From positions 248,001-312,000 of the forward strand of contig NZ_JAHXZN010000002.1 in NCBI RefSeq assembly GCF_019429485.1: a stretch of DNA of 64,000 nucleotides, given 5' to 3'. Positions 8,590-16,945 of this stretch are shown here, one piece after another. The position numbers and the translations under genes were made by a program. Below the pieces are notes generated by a model. That model did no database searches, was not told the DNA's origin, and worked only from the letters and a program-made list of their open reading frames with translations. Numbering within the stretch: the stretch's first letter is position 1; every line of letters begins with the position of its first letter. Source of the stretch: Sphingomonas citri. Its GTDB lineage: Bacteria > Pseudomonadota > Alphaproteobacteria > Sphingomonadales > Sphingomonadaceae.

Positions 8590-8822
8590 GCGGGACCTTT
8601 CGTTCGTGGCGGCGTCGGTTGCTCAGGGTGCGGCTTCGGTCACATGGCGCTGACAGTAGCCGCCGCTTCATTCAGAGACGTCGCTCTTCGAGGATGTGTC
8701 ACCAAGCGGGGAGTGCCTGTCATCGCCACGCCTCCTCGCACCGGCATCCCTTCATAGCCGCACCGTCTGCCCCCTCCCCTTCACCCTCGCGGGGGCGAGA
8801 CCTCTGCGAACTGCTGCGCCGC

Positions 8823-8919
8823 CGTCATCCCCGCCTTGAGCCGGGATCCATGGTGCCGGAGAAAACAACGGCTTAGGCGTACGCGGCACGATGGATCCCG
8901 GGTCAAGCCCCGGATGACG
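8823..8919. repeat. Intergenic inverted repeat, family A copy 1
   Basis: Two 36-bp arms in opposite orientation (8823-8858 and 8884-8919). Each contains a CGTCATCC-type edge and the core GGGATCCATGG or its complement, differing at only a few positions. It lies in the 530-base region between the divergent transporter and LysR genes. Sister copies are at 40654 and 61250. It resembles the REP-type palindromes of sphingomonads. Confidence 0.7.
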
Positions 8920-8939
8920 AGAAGGTTTCGCAGAGGTCT

Positions 8940-9035
8940 CGCGGAGACGGGATCCAGAACGCTGACGCCGCGCCTCCAGCCGTGAGGCCCGCGCGTCTGG
9001 ATTTCCGCCTTCGCGGGAGTGACGGAAGGAAGCCC
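8940..9035. repeat. Degenerate repeat mosaic upstream of the LysR gene
   Basis: This stretch continues with fragments of repeat-like sequence: a GGGATCCAGAACGCTGACG block near 8948, and a half-element TCTGGATTTCCGCCTTCGCG near 8996 followed by GGAGTGACGG. No full partner arm is present for the last piece. I see no gene here. Confidence 0.4.
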
Positions 9036-9119
9036 CTGGGCGTCCTCTCGACCCTCATCTAGGCCATGATAACTCATGCACAAACCCGATCGCCGCGATA
9101 TCGCTTATCATCTATCGTG

Positions 9120-9977
9120 ATGAACATGCCCGACATTGCGCTCGATCTCCTCCGCACCTTCGTCACCGTCGCCGAGCACGGCAGCTTCACCGGCGCGGCG
9201 CGCTCGCTCGATCTGCGCCAGTCGACGGTGAGCCAGCACATTCGTCGGCTCGAGGCGCAGGCCGGGCGGCGGCTGATCGACCGCGACACGCACCGGGTCG
9301 CGCTCACCCCCGACGGCGAGGCGCTGCTCGACCAAGCGCGCGCGGTCCTGGCGGCGAGCGAGCGGCTCGCGCGTCACCTCGCCGCGGTGCCGCTGCGTGG
9401 GCGGCTGCGGCTCGGCGCGTCGGAGGATTTCGTGCTCTCGGCGCTGCCCGACGTGCTCGCCGGCTTCGCGCGCCGCCATCCCGAGGTGGACCTCGAGCTG
9501 CGCGCTGGGCTGAGCGAGCACCTCTACGAGGCGTTCGATTCAGGGCAGCTCGACCTCATCTTCGTCAAGCGCCGCAGCGGCGACCGGCGCGGCACGCTGG
9601 CATGGGAGGAGCCGATCGCCTGGGTCGGGCGCGAGGGCTGGCGCGCTGACGCGGACGCGCCGCTGCCGCTGCTGCTCTACCCGCCGCCGAGCGTCACCCG
9701 CACGCGCGCGATCGCCACGCTCGAGGAGGTCGGGCGGACGTGGCGGGTCGCCTTCACCAGCGCGAGCCTCATCGGGCTGAGCGCGGCGGCGCGCGCCGGA
9801 CTGGGCGTGATGCCGCACTCGGCGCGGCTGCTCCCCGCCGGACTGGCGGTGCTCCCGTCTGGGGAATCACTGCCGCCGCTGCCGGCGATGGAGTTCGTGG
9901 TGATCGCGCCGGGGCACGACCCCGCGACGGCAGCGCTGGCGGCGGCGATGCTAGGCTGGTCGCGCCGGGTGCGGTGA
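9120..9977 (+). CDS. LysR-type transcriptional regulator
   Basis: A 285-residue DNA-binding regulator. The N-terminal winged helix-turn-helix is unmistakable (LLRTFVTVAEHGSFTGAARS, then QSTVSQHIRRLE and DRDTHRVALTPDG). The C-terminal periplasmic-binding-like domain follows (GRLRLGASEDFVLSALPDVL and GLGVMPHSARLLP). I take the ATG at 9120 (MNMPDIALDLL); an in-frame extension to 9066 adds residues outside the family pattern. It is divergent from the BASS-like transporter and is its best candidate regulator, though the 530-base gap with repeats is long for that. Effector unknown. Confidence 0.92.
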   Translation: MNMPDIALDLLRTFVTVAEHGSFTGAARSLDLRQSTVSQHIRRLEAQAGRRLIDRDTHRVALTPDGEALLDQARAVLAASERLARHLAAVPLRGRLRLGASEDFVLSALPDVLAGFARRHPEVDLELRAGLSEHLYEAFDSGQLDLIFVKRRSGDRRGTLAWEEPIAWVGREGWRADADAPLPLLLYPPPSVTRTRAIATLEEVGRTWRVAFTSASLIGLSAAARAGLGVMPHSARLLPAGLAVLPSGESLPPLPAMEFVVIAPGHDPATAALAAAMLGWSRRVR

Positions 9978-10021
9978 TCGCCGCTCGGCCAGATGATCAA
10001 AGCCCGTTCCTTTCACCGTCA

Positions 10022-10106
10022 CCCCGGCGAACGCCGGGGTCCAGGTGGGACGGCCGTCGTCGTTGAGTCGCCACGTCACTCAACTGGGCCCCGGCTTTCG
10101 CCGGGG
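10022..10106. repeat. Intergenic inverted repeat, family B copy 2
   Basis: Arms of 23 bp (10022-10044 and 10084-10106) pair with two mismatches around a 39-base centre. Each arm is itself a small hairpin of the CCCCGGCG...CGCCGGGG kind ending in CCAG. It lies between the convergent LysR and phoX genes and could terminate both. Confidence 0.7.
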
Positions 10107-10199
10107 CCGCAGAAGAGAAGGGTTTGCGTCTCCCAAGCCAATCGATCTGAGCGCCAGAGCACACAAATGCCGCGCGTCGACCGGGCGGCGGTCTGCGCG

Positions 10200-12722
10200 T
10201 CAGAGGCCGACCACCCCGCCGTCGGTCTTGGTGATCACGATCGTGGCCGAGCGCGGACGCGTCGGGCTGGTCACCGCGCCCGCCTGGTTCGCGGGCCAGC
10301 TCGACGTGATGTTCGCCGGGCCGCCGTTCTCACCCGGATGCTGGATGTTGACGAACAGCGAGCGGCCGTCCGGGGTCGAGGTGATGCCGGTGATCTCGCA
10401 CTCCTTCGGACCGACCAGGAAGCGCTTGAGCTTGCTGCCCGGCGCCGCACCGATACGCGTGGTGGCGGTGCTCGTCGTGGTGCTGTTGGCCGCGGTAGTC
10501 AGCGTGTTGTTGACCACGCGCGTGCCGCCGTCGCCGACGCTGCCCGGCATCGCGGCGAGCAGCATGCAGTTAGTGACGTCGGTGTAGGCGCCGTCGTCGG
10601 TCTCGATCCACAGCACCGGCGCGACCTGCCCGCTGGCGTTGCTCGGCAGGCCGAACCATAGCCCATCCGGCGAGGAGAAGTCGTTGCTGGCGTCGAGGCC
10701 CGATAGGTTGATGTTGGTCGGATCGAGGTCAGCGCCCGAGCCGAAGGCGTAGATGTCCCAGGTGAAGCCGGTCGCCTCGGTGGTGTCGCCGGTCTCGCGC
10801 AGGCGGATGACATGGCCGTTGGCATTGCCGCGCGTCGCCTGCGCGCTGGTCGGCGGGTCGGCGTTGACGACGTCGCCCTGCGGCAGCTTGGGATCGGTGT
10901 AGGCGCGCGGGTTGGCGGCGTCGGTGGTCGCGGGCGTGCGGGACGAGTTGTTGGTGAGCGTGCAGTACATCTCGCCGTTGACCGGGTTGACCGCGGTCCA
11001 CTCGGGCCGATCCATCCGCGTCGCGCCGAGCACGTCGGCGGCGAGGCGCGCGTTGATCAGCACGTCGGCCTGGTCGGCGAAGGCGTAGCTCGCGTTGGCC
11101 GCGGTCAGCCCGTTCTGCCCGAAGGTCAGCGGCAGCCAGGTGCCGCTGCCGTCGGCCTCGAAGCGGGCGACGTAGAGCGTGCCGGTGTCGAGATATTTGT
11201 CGCCGGTGGCGAGACGGTCGCTGGGCGTCGCGTCGGCGGCGACCCAGGGCGTCGCCGAGACGAACTTGTAGATATATTCGTTCTGCGCGTCGTCGCCCAT
11301 GTAGAAGGCGGGGCGGACGCCCGCGACCACGCGGCCGGCCATGCAGCCCTCGTGGTTCATGCGGCCGAGCGCGGTGCGCTTCCGCGGCGTAGAGGTCTGC
11401 GTATAGGGGTCGATCTCGACCACCCAGCCGAACTGGAAGGGCTCGTTGCGGAAGTCGGCGGTGCCGTCCGCGGCGGCGCTGGCGCCGGCGGTGGCGTTCC
11501 AGCGCGCGAAGACGGTGCTGGTCGCGTCGGACGGCGTCACCGTCGTCCAGCCGTAATTGCCGGCGCGGCCCTCGCTGATGCCGTAGCGGGTCAGCGACAC
11601 GTTCTGCTTGGCATTGCCCGTGGCGGTGCGCACCGCGGCGTCACCGGCCGTGCGGCGGAAATAACCCGCCCAATTCTCCTCGTTGGTGAGGTAGGTGCCC
11701 CAGGGCATGTAGCCATTGGCGCAATTGTTGATCGTGCCGCGCCCGGTGGTGCCGTCGGCCGCGTAGAGCGTGCGCAGCGCCGCGTTGCCGCGCACCGGCC
11801 CGTTGAACTGCACCGGCGTGTTGGGAGTGATGCGGCGATTGAGCGCGCTGCCCTGGACATAGCTCCACGCGCCGGTGTTGCTGGCGCGGGTGACCTCGAT
11901 CACCGAGACGCCGTGCGCCTCGATCTCCTTGATCGCCTCGGCCTCGGGGCGCGGCGACGGCGACGGGCCGTTCGCGTGGAGATAGGCTTGGGTGATGTTC
12001 TCGTGATTGAGCACGAGCACGCCGCGCGTGTTGTTGGTGGTGTCGGGGGCGCTGCCGCTCGCGGCGAGACCGAAGAACGACATGCCATCGTGATGGTCGC
12101 CGGCGCGCTGTGCGAAGTTGGTGTCGCTGCCGTCGTTGGCATAGGCGGCGACGCTCGCCGCGATCGGGTCGCCGAGCCGGTAGAGCACGGTCACCTGATA
12201 ATCCGACGGCACGGTGACGACGTCGTTGAGGTTCTTCGCCACCGCGGTGAAGGCGAGCGTCGCCGGCAGTACGGTGACGGTCGAGCGCGCGCTGCTCGAG
12301 CCGCTGCCGCCGCTGGCGGTGAACTCGAAGACCAGCGCCGTCGATTGCGCGACGTTGGGCGCGGTGAAGGTGATCGAGTTGCCGCTCGCGATCACCGGCA
12401 CGGTCGGCCCGCTGACCTGGGTGAACTTGGTCGTGCTGGCATTGTCGGTCGCGGTGGCGGTGAGCGTCACGACGCGGCCGCCCTGGGTCTGAACGTTGAC
12501 GCCGTCCGAGACGGTGATGACGTCCTGCTTGTCGTCGTCGCAGCCGGCGAGCAGCGCGCCGCCGAACACCGCGGTGGTCATCGCGCTCATTCCACCCATA
12601 AGCTGGCGGCGCGAGTAGCGGCGCGCGACAAGGTCGGCGAGATGCGGGTTGCGGGTCGGGTTGGTGTCGACGTCACCGTCGTCGTAGGACGCGGTGGCGA
12701 GGCTGAGCTGCTGGTCGGTCAT
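10200..12722 (-). CDS. phoX: PhoX-family alkaline phosphatase with Tat signal and Ig/PKD-like segment
   Basis: Calcium- and iron-dependent phosphomonoesterase family that releases phosphate from organic esters outside the cytoplasm. The 840-residue protein opens with a characteristic PhoX N-terminus and a twin-arginine motif (RRYSRRQLMGG, about residues 34-44). A hydrophobic stretch then ends in LLAGC, which looks like a lipobox and suggests a Tat-exported lipoprotein. Residues about 65-155 (VITVSDGVNVQ to ARSTVTVLP) look like an Ig/PKD-type beta domain before the propeller. The catalytic part contains MSFFG, VLNHEN, GTYLTNEENWAGYFRR, MNHEGCMAGR and MDRPEW blocks typical of DUF839/PhoX. A PHO-box array lies upstream at 12785. 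Confidence 0.92.
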   Translation of the reverse strand: MTDQQLSLATASYDDGDVDTNPTRNPHLADLVARRYSRRQLMGGMSAMTTAVFGGALLAGCDDDKQDVITVSDGVNVQTQGGRVVTLTATATDNASTTKFTQVSGPTVPVIASGNSITFTAPNVAQSTALVFEFTASGGSGSSSARSTVTVLPATLAFTAVAKNLNDVVTVPSDYQVTVLYRLGDPIAASVAAYANDGSDTNFAQRAGDHHDGMSFFGLAASGSAPDTTNNTRGVLVLNHENITQAYLHANGPSPSPRPEAEAIKEIEAHGVSVIEVTRASNTGAWSYVQGSALNRRITPNTPVQFNGPVRGNAALRTLYAADGTTGRGTINNCANGYMPWGTYLTNEENWAGYFRRTAGDAAVRTATGNAKQNVSLTRYGISEGRAGNYGWTTVTPSDATSTVFARWNATAGASAAADGTADFRNEPFQFGWVVEIDPYTQTSTPRKRTALGRMNHEGCMAGRVVAGVRPAFYMGDDAQNEYIYKFVSATPWVAADATPSDRLATGDKYLDTGTLYVARFEADGSGTWLPLTFGQNGLTAANASYAFADQADVLINARLAADVLGATRMDRPEWTAVNPVNGEMYCTLTNNSSRTPATTDAANPRAYTDPKLPQGDVVNADPPTSAQATRGNANGHVIRLRETGDTTEATGFTWDIYAFGSGADLDPTNINLSGLDASNDFSSPDGLWFGLPSNASGQVAPVLWIETDDGAYTDVTNCMLLAAMPGSVGDGGTRVVNNTLTTAANSTTTSTATTRIGAAPGSKLKRFLVGPKECEITGITSTPDGRSLFVNIQHPGENGGPANITSSWPANQAGAVTSPTRPRSATIVITKTDGGVVGL

Positions 12723-12784
12723 GACGCTCCCTGGGCGCTATGTGCTTGTACCGACGCCTATTGGCCGCGCTCCAAGGCACGTGC

Positions 12785-12835
12785 GCGACAGTTTGATGAG
12801 AGGGGAGTGACGTGAGCGTTACGTCTGCGTGACAG
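12785..12835 (-). promoter_or_regulatory. Five-unit PHO-box-like array upstream of phoX
   Basis: Read on the minus strand there are five 7-bp units separated by 4-bp spacers: CTGTCAC, ACGTAAC, ACGTCAC, CTCTCAT and CTGTCGC. The PhoB consensus unit is CTGTCAT with an 11-bp period, and this array keeps that period exactly. It lies 63-113 bases before the phoX start, as expected for activation by PhoB. It also ends 11 bases from the -35 of the divergent rplJ promoter. Confidence 0.72.
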
Positions 12836-12846
12836 CGGCTACCCGC

Positions 12847-12874
12847 TTGACTGGCGCGCGCGTTCCGCTATGTA
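12847..12874 (+). promoter_or_regulatory. Probable housekeeping promoter of rplJL
   Basis: TTGACT at 12847-12852 and TATGTA at 12869-12874, separated by 16 bases. It lies about 250 bases before rplJ, leaving a long leader as in other L10 operons. Similar CTTG(A/C)C elements precede tRNA-Trp, secE and rplK in this window. Confidence 0.6.
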
Positions 12875-12939
12875 CCGCCCCGCGCGTCCCGCCCCCGGGC
12901 GATGACGCACCGTCCGAGACAGCGGGTGGCTCCAGGGCC

Positions 12940-13122
12940 TTAATTCCCCGCCGAGACGGGGACAGGACCAACGCGGCCGCGGCGCGCCCTCAGAGGCGCG
13001 TGGTGCCGCTGCCCGCACGGGCTCCCATTCCCCATCGCTGGACACTGCCGCCGAGCGCTCGCGCGCGGCGGTTCGTACCCGGACAGGCGACCTCGGCCGT
13101 CTGTCCTAACGTGGAGAATGGC
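12940..13122 (+). promoter_or_regulatory. L10 leader (ribosomal protein autoregulatory RNA)
   Basis: The untranslated region before rplJ contains several GC-rich hairpins, for example CCCCG/CGGGG at 12946-12961 followed by ACAGGACCAACG. In many bacteria the L10-L12 complex binds a folded leader here to repress its own translation. The assignment rests on position, length and hairpin content; the exact fold was not computed. No open frame in it looks coding. Confidence 0.55.
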
Positions 13123-13638
13123 ATGGATCGTAGTCAGAAGACCGCGGCCGTCGCCGAGCTGAACGATACCTTCTCGAAGGTCGGCGTGGTGGTCGTCACC
13201 CGCAACCTCGGGATGACGGTGGCGCAGTCGACCGACTTGCGCAACCGGATGCGGGACGCCGGCGCGAGCTACAAGGTCTCGAAGAACAAGCTTGCCAGGA
13301 TCGCGCTCGACGGCACGGACTATGGCTCGCTCAGCGATATGCTGACGGGTCCGGTCGGCCTGGCGTCCTCGACCGATCCGGTCGCGGCGGCCAAGGTAGC
13401 GGTCGACTTCGCCAAGACGACCGACAAGTTCGAGATCGTCGGCGGCGCGATGGGCGCGACCGCGCTCGACCTGGCCGGCGTGCAGGCACTGGCGACGCTC
13501 CCGTCGCTGGACGAGCTGCGCGCCAAGATCGTCGGCCTCATCGTGGCCCCGGCCACGAAGATCGCCACGATCGCCCAGGCACCGGCCGCGCAGATCGCGC
13601 GCGTCCTCGCCGCGCACGCGGAGAAGGAAGCCGCCTGA
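13123..13638 (+). CDS. rplJ: 50S ribosomal protein L10
   Basis: Base of the ribosomal stalk, anchoring L7/L12 dimers to 23S rRNA. The 171-residue protein starts MDRSQKTAAVAELN and has the typical VVVTRNLGMTVAQ and YKVSKNKLARIAL segments. The C-terminal helix that carries L12 dimers is at about 140-171. GGAG lies seven bases before the ATG at 13123; an in-frame extension through the leader is not coding. rplL follows after 68 bases. Confidence 0.97.
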   Translation: MDRSQKTAAVAELNDTFSKVGVVVVTRNLGMTVAQSTDLRNRMRDAGASYKVSKNKLARIALDGTDYGSLSDMLTGPVGLASSTDPVAAAKVAVDFAKTTDKFEIVGGAMGATALDLAGVQALATLPSLDELRAKIVGLIVAPATKIATIAQAPAAQIARVLAAHAEKEAA

Positions 13639-13706
13639 TCGGGCAGCTGACCGGCATTTGTTTGTGAACATGGGGCACCTGTCCCCGCTTGATAGGAAGT
13701 AAGATC

Positions 13707-14087
<381 letters not shown>

Positions 14088-14101
14088 GCCGATATCCGGA
14101 T

Positions 14102-14121
14102 CCCGCGGGTTCGCCCGCGGG
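14102..14121 (+). terminator. Hairpin directly after rplL
   Basis: A perfect 8-bp stem CCCGCGGG/CCCGCGGG around a TTCG tetraloop, 14 bases past the rplL stop. It is very stable and probably protects or terminates the rplJL message together with the next hairpin. Confidence 0.55.
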
Positions 14122-14140
14122 TCACGGGCTCAGCAGCAGC

Positions 14141-14170
14141 GGGGCGGCCTTCCTGGCGGAAGGTCGCCCC
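14141..14170 (+). terminator. Strong terminator of the rplJL operon
   Basis: A 13-bp stem GGGGCGGCCTTCC/GGAAGGTCGCCCC with one G-T wobble and a four-base loop, followed by GTTCG. It sits between the convergent rplL and GH15 genes, so it may stop transcription from both sides. Confidence 0.65.
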
Positions 14171-14294
14171 GTTCGCGTTGGTGCGAGGTCGATCGAACGG
14201 TGTGCGGCACTTCCTCCGGCAGCCTCGATGACGAAAGTGACTTTGCGACCGCGCCGCGACGTTGCAACGCGGCTTCGCTTGCCCCATCGCGTCC

Positions 14295-16130
14295 TCACGG
14301 CTGCCAATTGGGCCGGTATCCCGGATCGAGCCGGCGATCGAGGAAATAGGCCGCGCTGATGAAGGCCAGATGCGTCAGCGCCTGGGGAAAGTTGCCCAGC
14401 GCCGCGCCGCGGCGGTCCAGCTCCTCGGCGAACAAGCCGAGGTGGTTGCCGTAGGCGATCCCCTTCTCGAGCATGAGCTGCGCCTCTTCCAGCCGCCCGG
14501 CGCGCGCGAGGCACTCGGCATACCAGAAGGTGCAGGTGGTGAAGGCGCCCTCGCCGCCCTCCAGCCCATCGTCGTCGCGGTAGCGATAGACCAGCCCGTC
14601 GTCGCGCAGCTGCGCGCCGATCGCGTCGAGCGTCTCCAGCCACACCGGATCGGTCGAGGAGACGAAGCGCACCAGCGGCATCATCAGCAGCGCGGCGTCG
14701 AGCGCGGTGCCGCCGCGCTCCTGGACGAAATAGCCGTGCACGGGGTGGCGGAAGTTCGCCCAGACGTCCGCCACGATCGCGTCGCGCGCCTCGGCCCAGG
14801 CGACCAGCGGCGCGGGCAGCGAGCGCTTCTTGGCGAGCCGGATGGCGCGATCCAGCGCGACCCAGCACATCACGCGCGAGTGGAGGAAGTGGCGCGGCGG
14901 CCCGCGCATCTCCCAGATGCCGGCGTCGGGCTCCTGCCAGTGCGCGATCACGAAATCGACGATGCCGCGGACGTGCTGCCAGCCCGCATGGCTCATCGCC
15001 GCGCCATATTTGTTCGAGAGATAGGTGCTGTCGAGCAGCTCGCCGAAGATATCGAGCTGGGTCTGCGCGTGCGCGGCGTTGCCGATCCGCACCGGCCGGC
15101 TGCCGGCGTGGCCGGCGAGATGGTCGAGCTCGTGCTCGTCGGCCGCCTCCGATCCGTCGATCGCGTACATCACGCGGATCGGATGCTCCTGGTCGGCCTG
15201 CATCACGCGCTCGCCCGCCCAGCGGCGAAAATGCTCGGCCTCGTCGACGAAGCCCAGCCGCATGAAGGCATAGACGGTGAAGGAAGCGTCGCGGATCCAG
15301 GTGGCGCGATAGTCCCAGTTGCGCCCAGCACCGGTCGCCTCGGGCAAGGCGAAGGTCGCCGCGGCGGCGATCGAGCCGTGCCGCGCCGAGGTGAGCAGCT
15401 TGAGCGCCAGCGCCGAGCGCAGCACCTGCTCGCGCCACCGGCCCTTGTAGCTGGCATGGCCGAGCCAGCGGCGCCACGCCCGCGCGGTCGCGTCCACCGC
15501 GGCCTCCACCGGCGCCGCGTCGGGACGGGTGAGCGAGTCGTCGCCGAGCACGAACCAGGCGCTGTCGCCCGCCGCCAGCGTGAAGTCCGCGATCGCCTCG
15601 CCTTCTCCCTTGCCGACGATGAGCGGCATCGAGGCGTGGAGCCGCAGCGCGAGGTCCGCGCCGACGAAGCGCACGCTGCGGCCTCCGCCCTCCACTCGCG
15701 GCACCTCGCGGGCATAGTCGAAGCGCGGGGCGCAGCGCGCGTCGAAACCGACCGTCCCCTGTGTGACGGTGACGCGACGCAGCAGACATCGCGCGCCGAG
15801 CGTCCCGACCGCGTCGGGATGCGGCATCAGGTCGAGCACCTCGGCGCTGCCCTCCTGTGCCATCCAGCGGGTCACCAGCACGTTGGTGTCGGGCAGGTAG
15901 AGCTGGAGCCGGCGCGCGTCGGCGAGGCGGGGTGCGAGCCAGAAGGCGCCGCCCTTCTCGTCGTCGAGCAGGTCGGCGAAGATCGTCGGGCTGTCGAGCG
16001 CGGGCCAGCACAGATAGTCGATCGTACCGTCACGCGCGACCAGCGCGGCGGTCTCGAGGTCGCCGATGATGCCGCGATCGCCGATCGAGCGCGGCGGGAC
16101 GCGGCGACCGGCTGCCCCCGCCTCACCCAT
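14295..16130 (-). CDS. Glycoside hydrolase family 15 (glucoamylase/trehalase-like)
   Basis: A 611-residue soluble enzyme of the bacterial GH15 group, which hydrolyses alpha-glucosides such as trehalose or maltooligosaccharides. The N-terminal beta domain begins IGDRGIIGDLETAALV and has YLCWPALDSPTIFADLL. The (alpha/alpha)6 barrel shows GRNWDYRATWIRDASF and GIWEMRGPPRHFLHSRVMCW, the latter a family signature with an acidic residue at the active site. There is no signal peptide, so it acts in the cytoplasm. Its first eight bases overlap the end of the SDR gene, making it the last gene of a three-gene operon. Substrate specificity cannot be fixed by eye. Confidence 0.9.
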   Translation of the reverse strand: MGEAGAAGRRVPPRSIGDRGIIGDLETAALVARDGTIDYLCWPALDSPTIFADLLDDEKGGAFWLAPRLADARRLQLYLPDTNVLVTRWMAQEGSAEVLDLMPHPDAVGTLGARCLLRRVTVTQGTVGFDARCAPRFDYAREVPRVEGGGRSVRFVGADLALRLHASMPLIVGKGEGEAIADFTLAAGDSAWFVLGDDSLTRPDAAPVEAAVDATARAWRRWLGHASYKGRWREQVLRSALALKLLTSARHGSIAAAATFALPEATGAGRNWDYRATWIRDASFTVYAFMRLGFVDEAEHFRRWAGERVMQADQEHPIRVMYAIDGSEAADEHELDHLAGHAGSRPVRIGNAAHAQTQLDIFGELLDSTYLSNKYGAAMSHAGWQHVRGIVDFVIAHWQEPDAGIWEMRGPPRHFLHSRVMCWVALDRAIRLAKKRSLPAPLVAWAEARDAIVADVWANFRHPVHGYFVQERGGTALDAALLMMPLVRFVSSTDPVWLETLDAIGAQLRDDGLVYRYRDDDGLEGGEGAFTTCTFWYAECLARAGRLEEAQLMLEKGIAYGNHLGLFAEELDRRGAALGNFPQALTHLAFISAAYFLDRRLDPGYRPNWQP

Positions 16131-16935
16131 TGTCGCGAAACTCGGGGTACAGCGTCATCCCGCCGTCGACGAACAAGGTCGTGCCGGTGACATAATCGGC
16201 GTCGTCGGAGGCGAGCCACACCGCCGCACGCGCCACGTCCTCGGGCTCGCCGATCCGGCCATAGGGGATCAGTTGCAGCAGCTTCTCCAGGGCCTCGTCG
16301 GTCTCCCACGCGTCCTTGTTGATCGGCGTGCGGATCGCGCCCGGGGCGATGGCGTTGACCCGGATGCCGTCGCCGGCGACCTCCTGTGCGAGCGAGCGCG
16401 TCAGCATCCTCACCCCGCCCTTGGCCGAGGCGTAGTTGACGTGCCCTGCCCAGGGAATGACCTCGTGGACCGAGCTCATCGCGATGATCGTGCCCGCGCT
16501 GCGCGCCGGGCGACGGTCGCTCGGCTGCGCGCGGAAGCGGCGCACCGCCTCGCGCGCGCAGAGGAAATGGCCGGTGAGGTTGACCCCGATCACGGTGTTC
16601 CACTGGTCGAGCGAGAGGTCGGCGATGGCGGCGTCCTGCTGCACGCCCGAGTTGGCGACGAGCACGTCGACGCGACCGAAGGCGGCGGCGGTCTCGTCGA
16701 AGAGGCGAACCACCTCCTGTTCCTGCGAGACGTCCGCCTCGATCGCGACGGCGCGCCCGCCCGCGCGCTCGATCCGCTCGACCAGCTCGTCGGCGGGCTC
16801 GCGCTGCGAGCGATAGTTCACCGCTACCGCGGCGCCGGCGCCGGCGAGCGCCTCGGCGACAGCGAGGCCGATGCCCGAACTCGCGCCCGTGACGATCGCG
16901 CTGTGGCCGGCGAGCGGCCGCGCCGGGTCGGTCAT
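16123..16935 (-). CDS. SDR-family oxidoreductase (glucose 1-dehydrogenase-like)
   Basis: A 270-residue NAD(P)-dependent short-chain dehydrogenase. Visible are the cofactor loop TGASSGIG, the NSGVQ turn, the catalytic Ser in MSSVHE and the Tyr/Lys pair in NYASAKGG. The sequence around EVIPWAGHVNYASAKGG is close to bacterial glucose 1-dehydrogenases. The ATG at 16935 is preferred because GAGG lies eight bases before it; a GTG nine bases upstream is the alternative. It sits between a Gfo/Idh/MocA enzyme and GH15, which suggests a pathway on glucose units released from a storage or stress sugar. Confidence 0.88.
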   Translation of the reverse strand: MTDPARPLAGHSAIVTGASSGIGLAVAEALAGAGAAVAVNYRSQREPADELVERIERAGGRAVAIEADVSQEQEVVRLFDETAAAFGRVDVLVANSGVQQDAAIADLSLDQWNTVIGVNLTGHFLCAREAVRRFRAQPSDRRPARSAGTIIAMSSVHEVIPWAGHVNYASAKGGVRMLTRSLAQEVAGDGIRVNAIAPGAIRTPINKDAWETDEALEKLLQLIPYGRIGEPEDVARAAVWLASDDADYVTGTTLFVDGGMTLYPEFRDNG

Positions 16936-16945
16936 CTGCGCCACC

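Noticed and set aside
9096-9119. AT-richer stretch just before the LysR start, examined as a possible T-N11-A operator
   Set aside because: No clean dyad of the required spacing could be defined.
8590-9119. Possible CRISPR-like array because of repeated GGATCC and CCGGG motifs
   Set aside because: Repeats are inverted pairs of unequal modules, not evenly spaced direct repeats with spacers, and there is no cas gene.
10812-12815. 667-codon open frame on the plus strand opposite phoX
   Set aside because: Antisense shadow of phoX: composition is dominated by Arg, Gly, Val and His with no recognisable motif, while the minus-strand frame is a clear PhoX.
14262-16190. 642-codon plus-strand frame opposite the GH15 gene
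   Set aside because: Shadow frame; the minus-strand product is an unambiguous GH15 enzyme.
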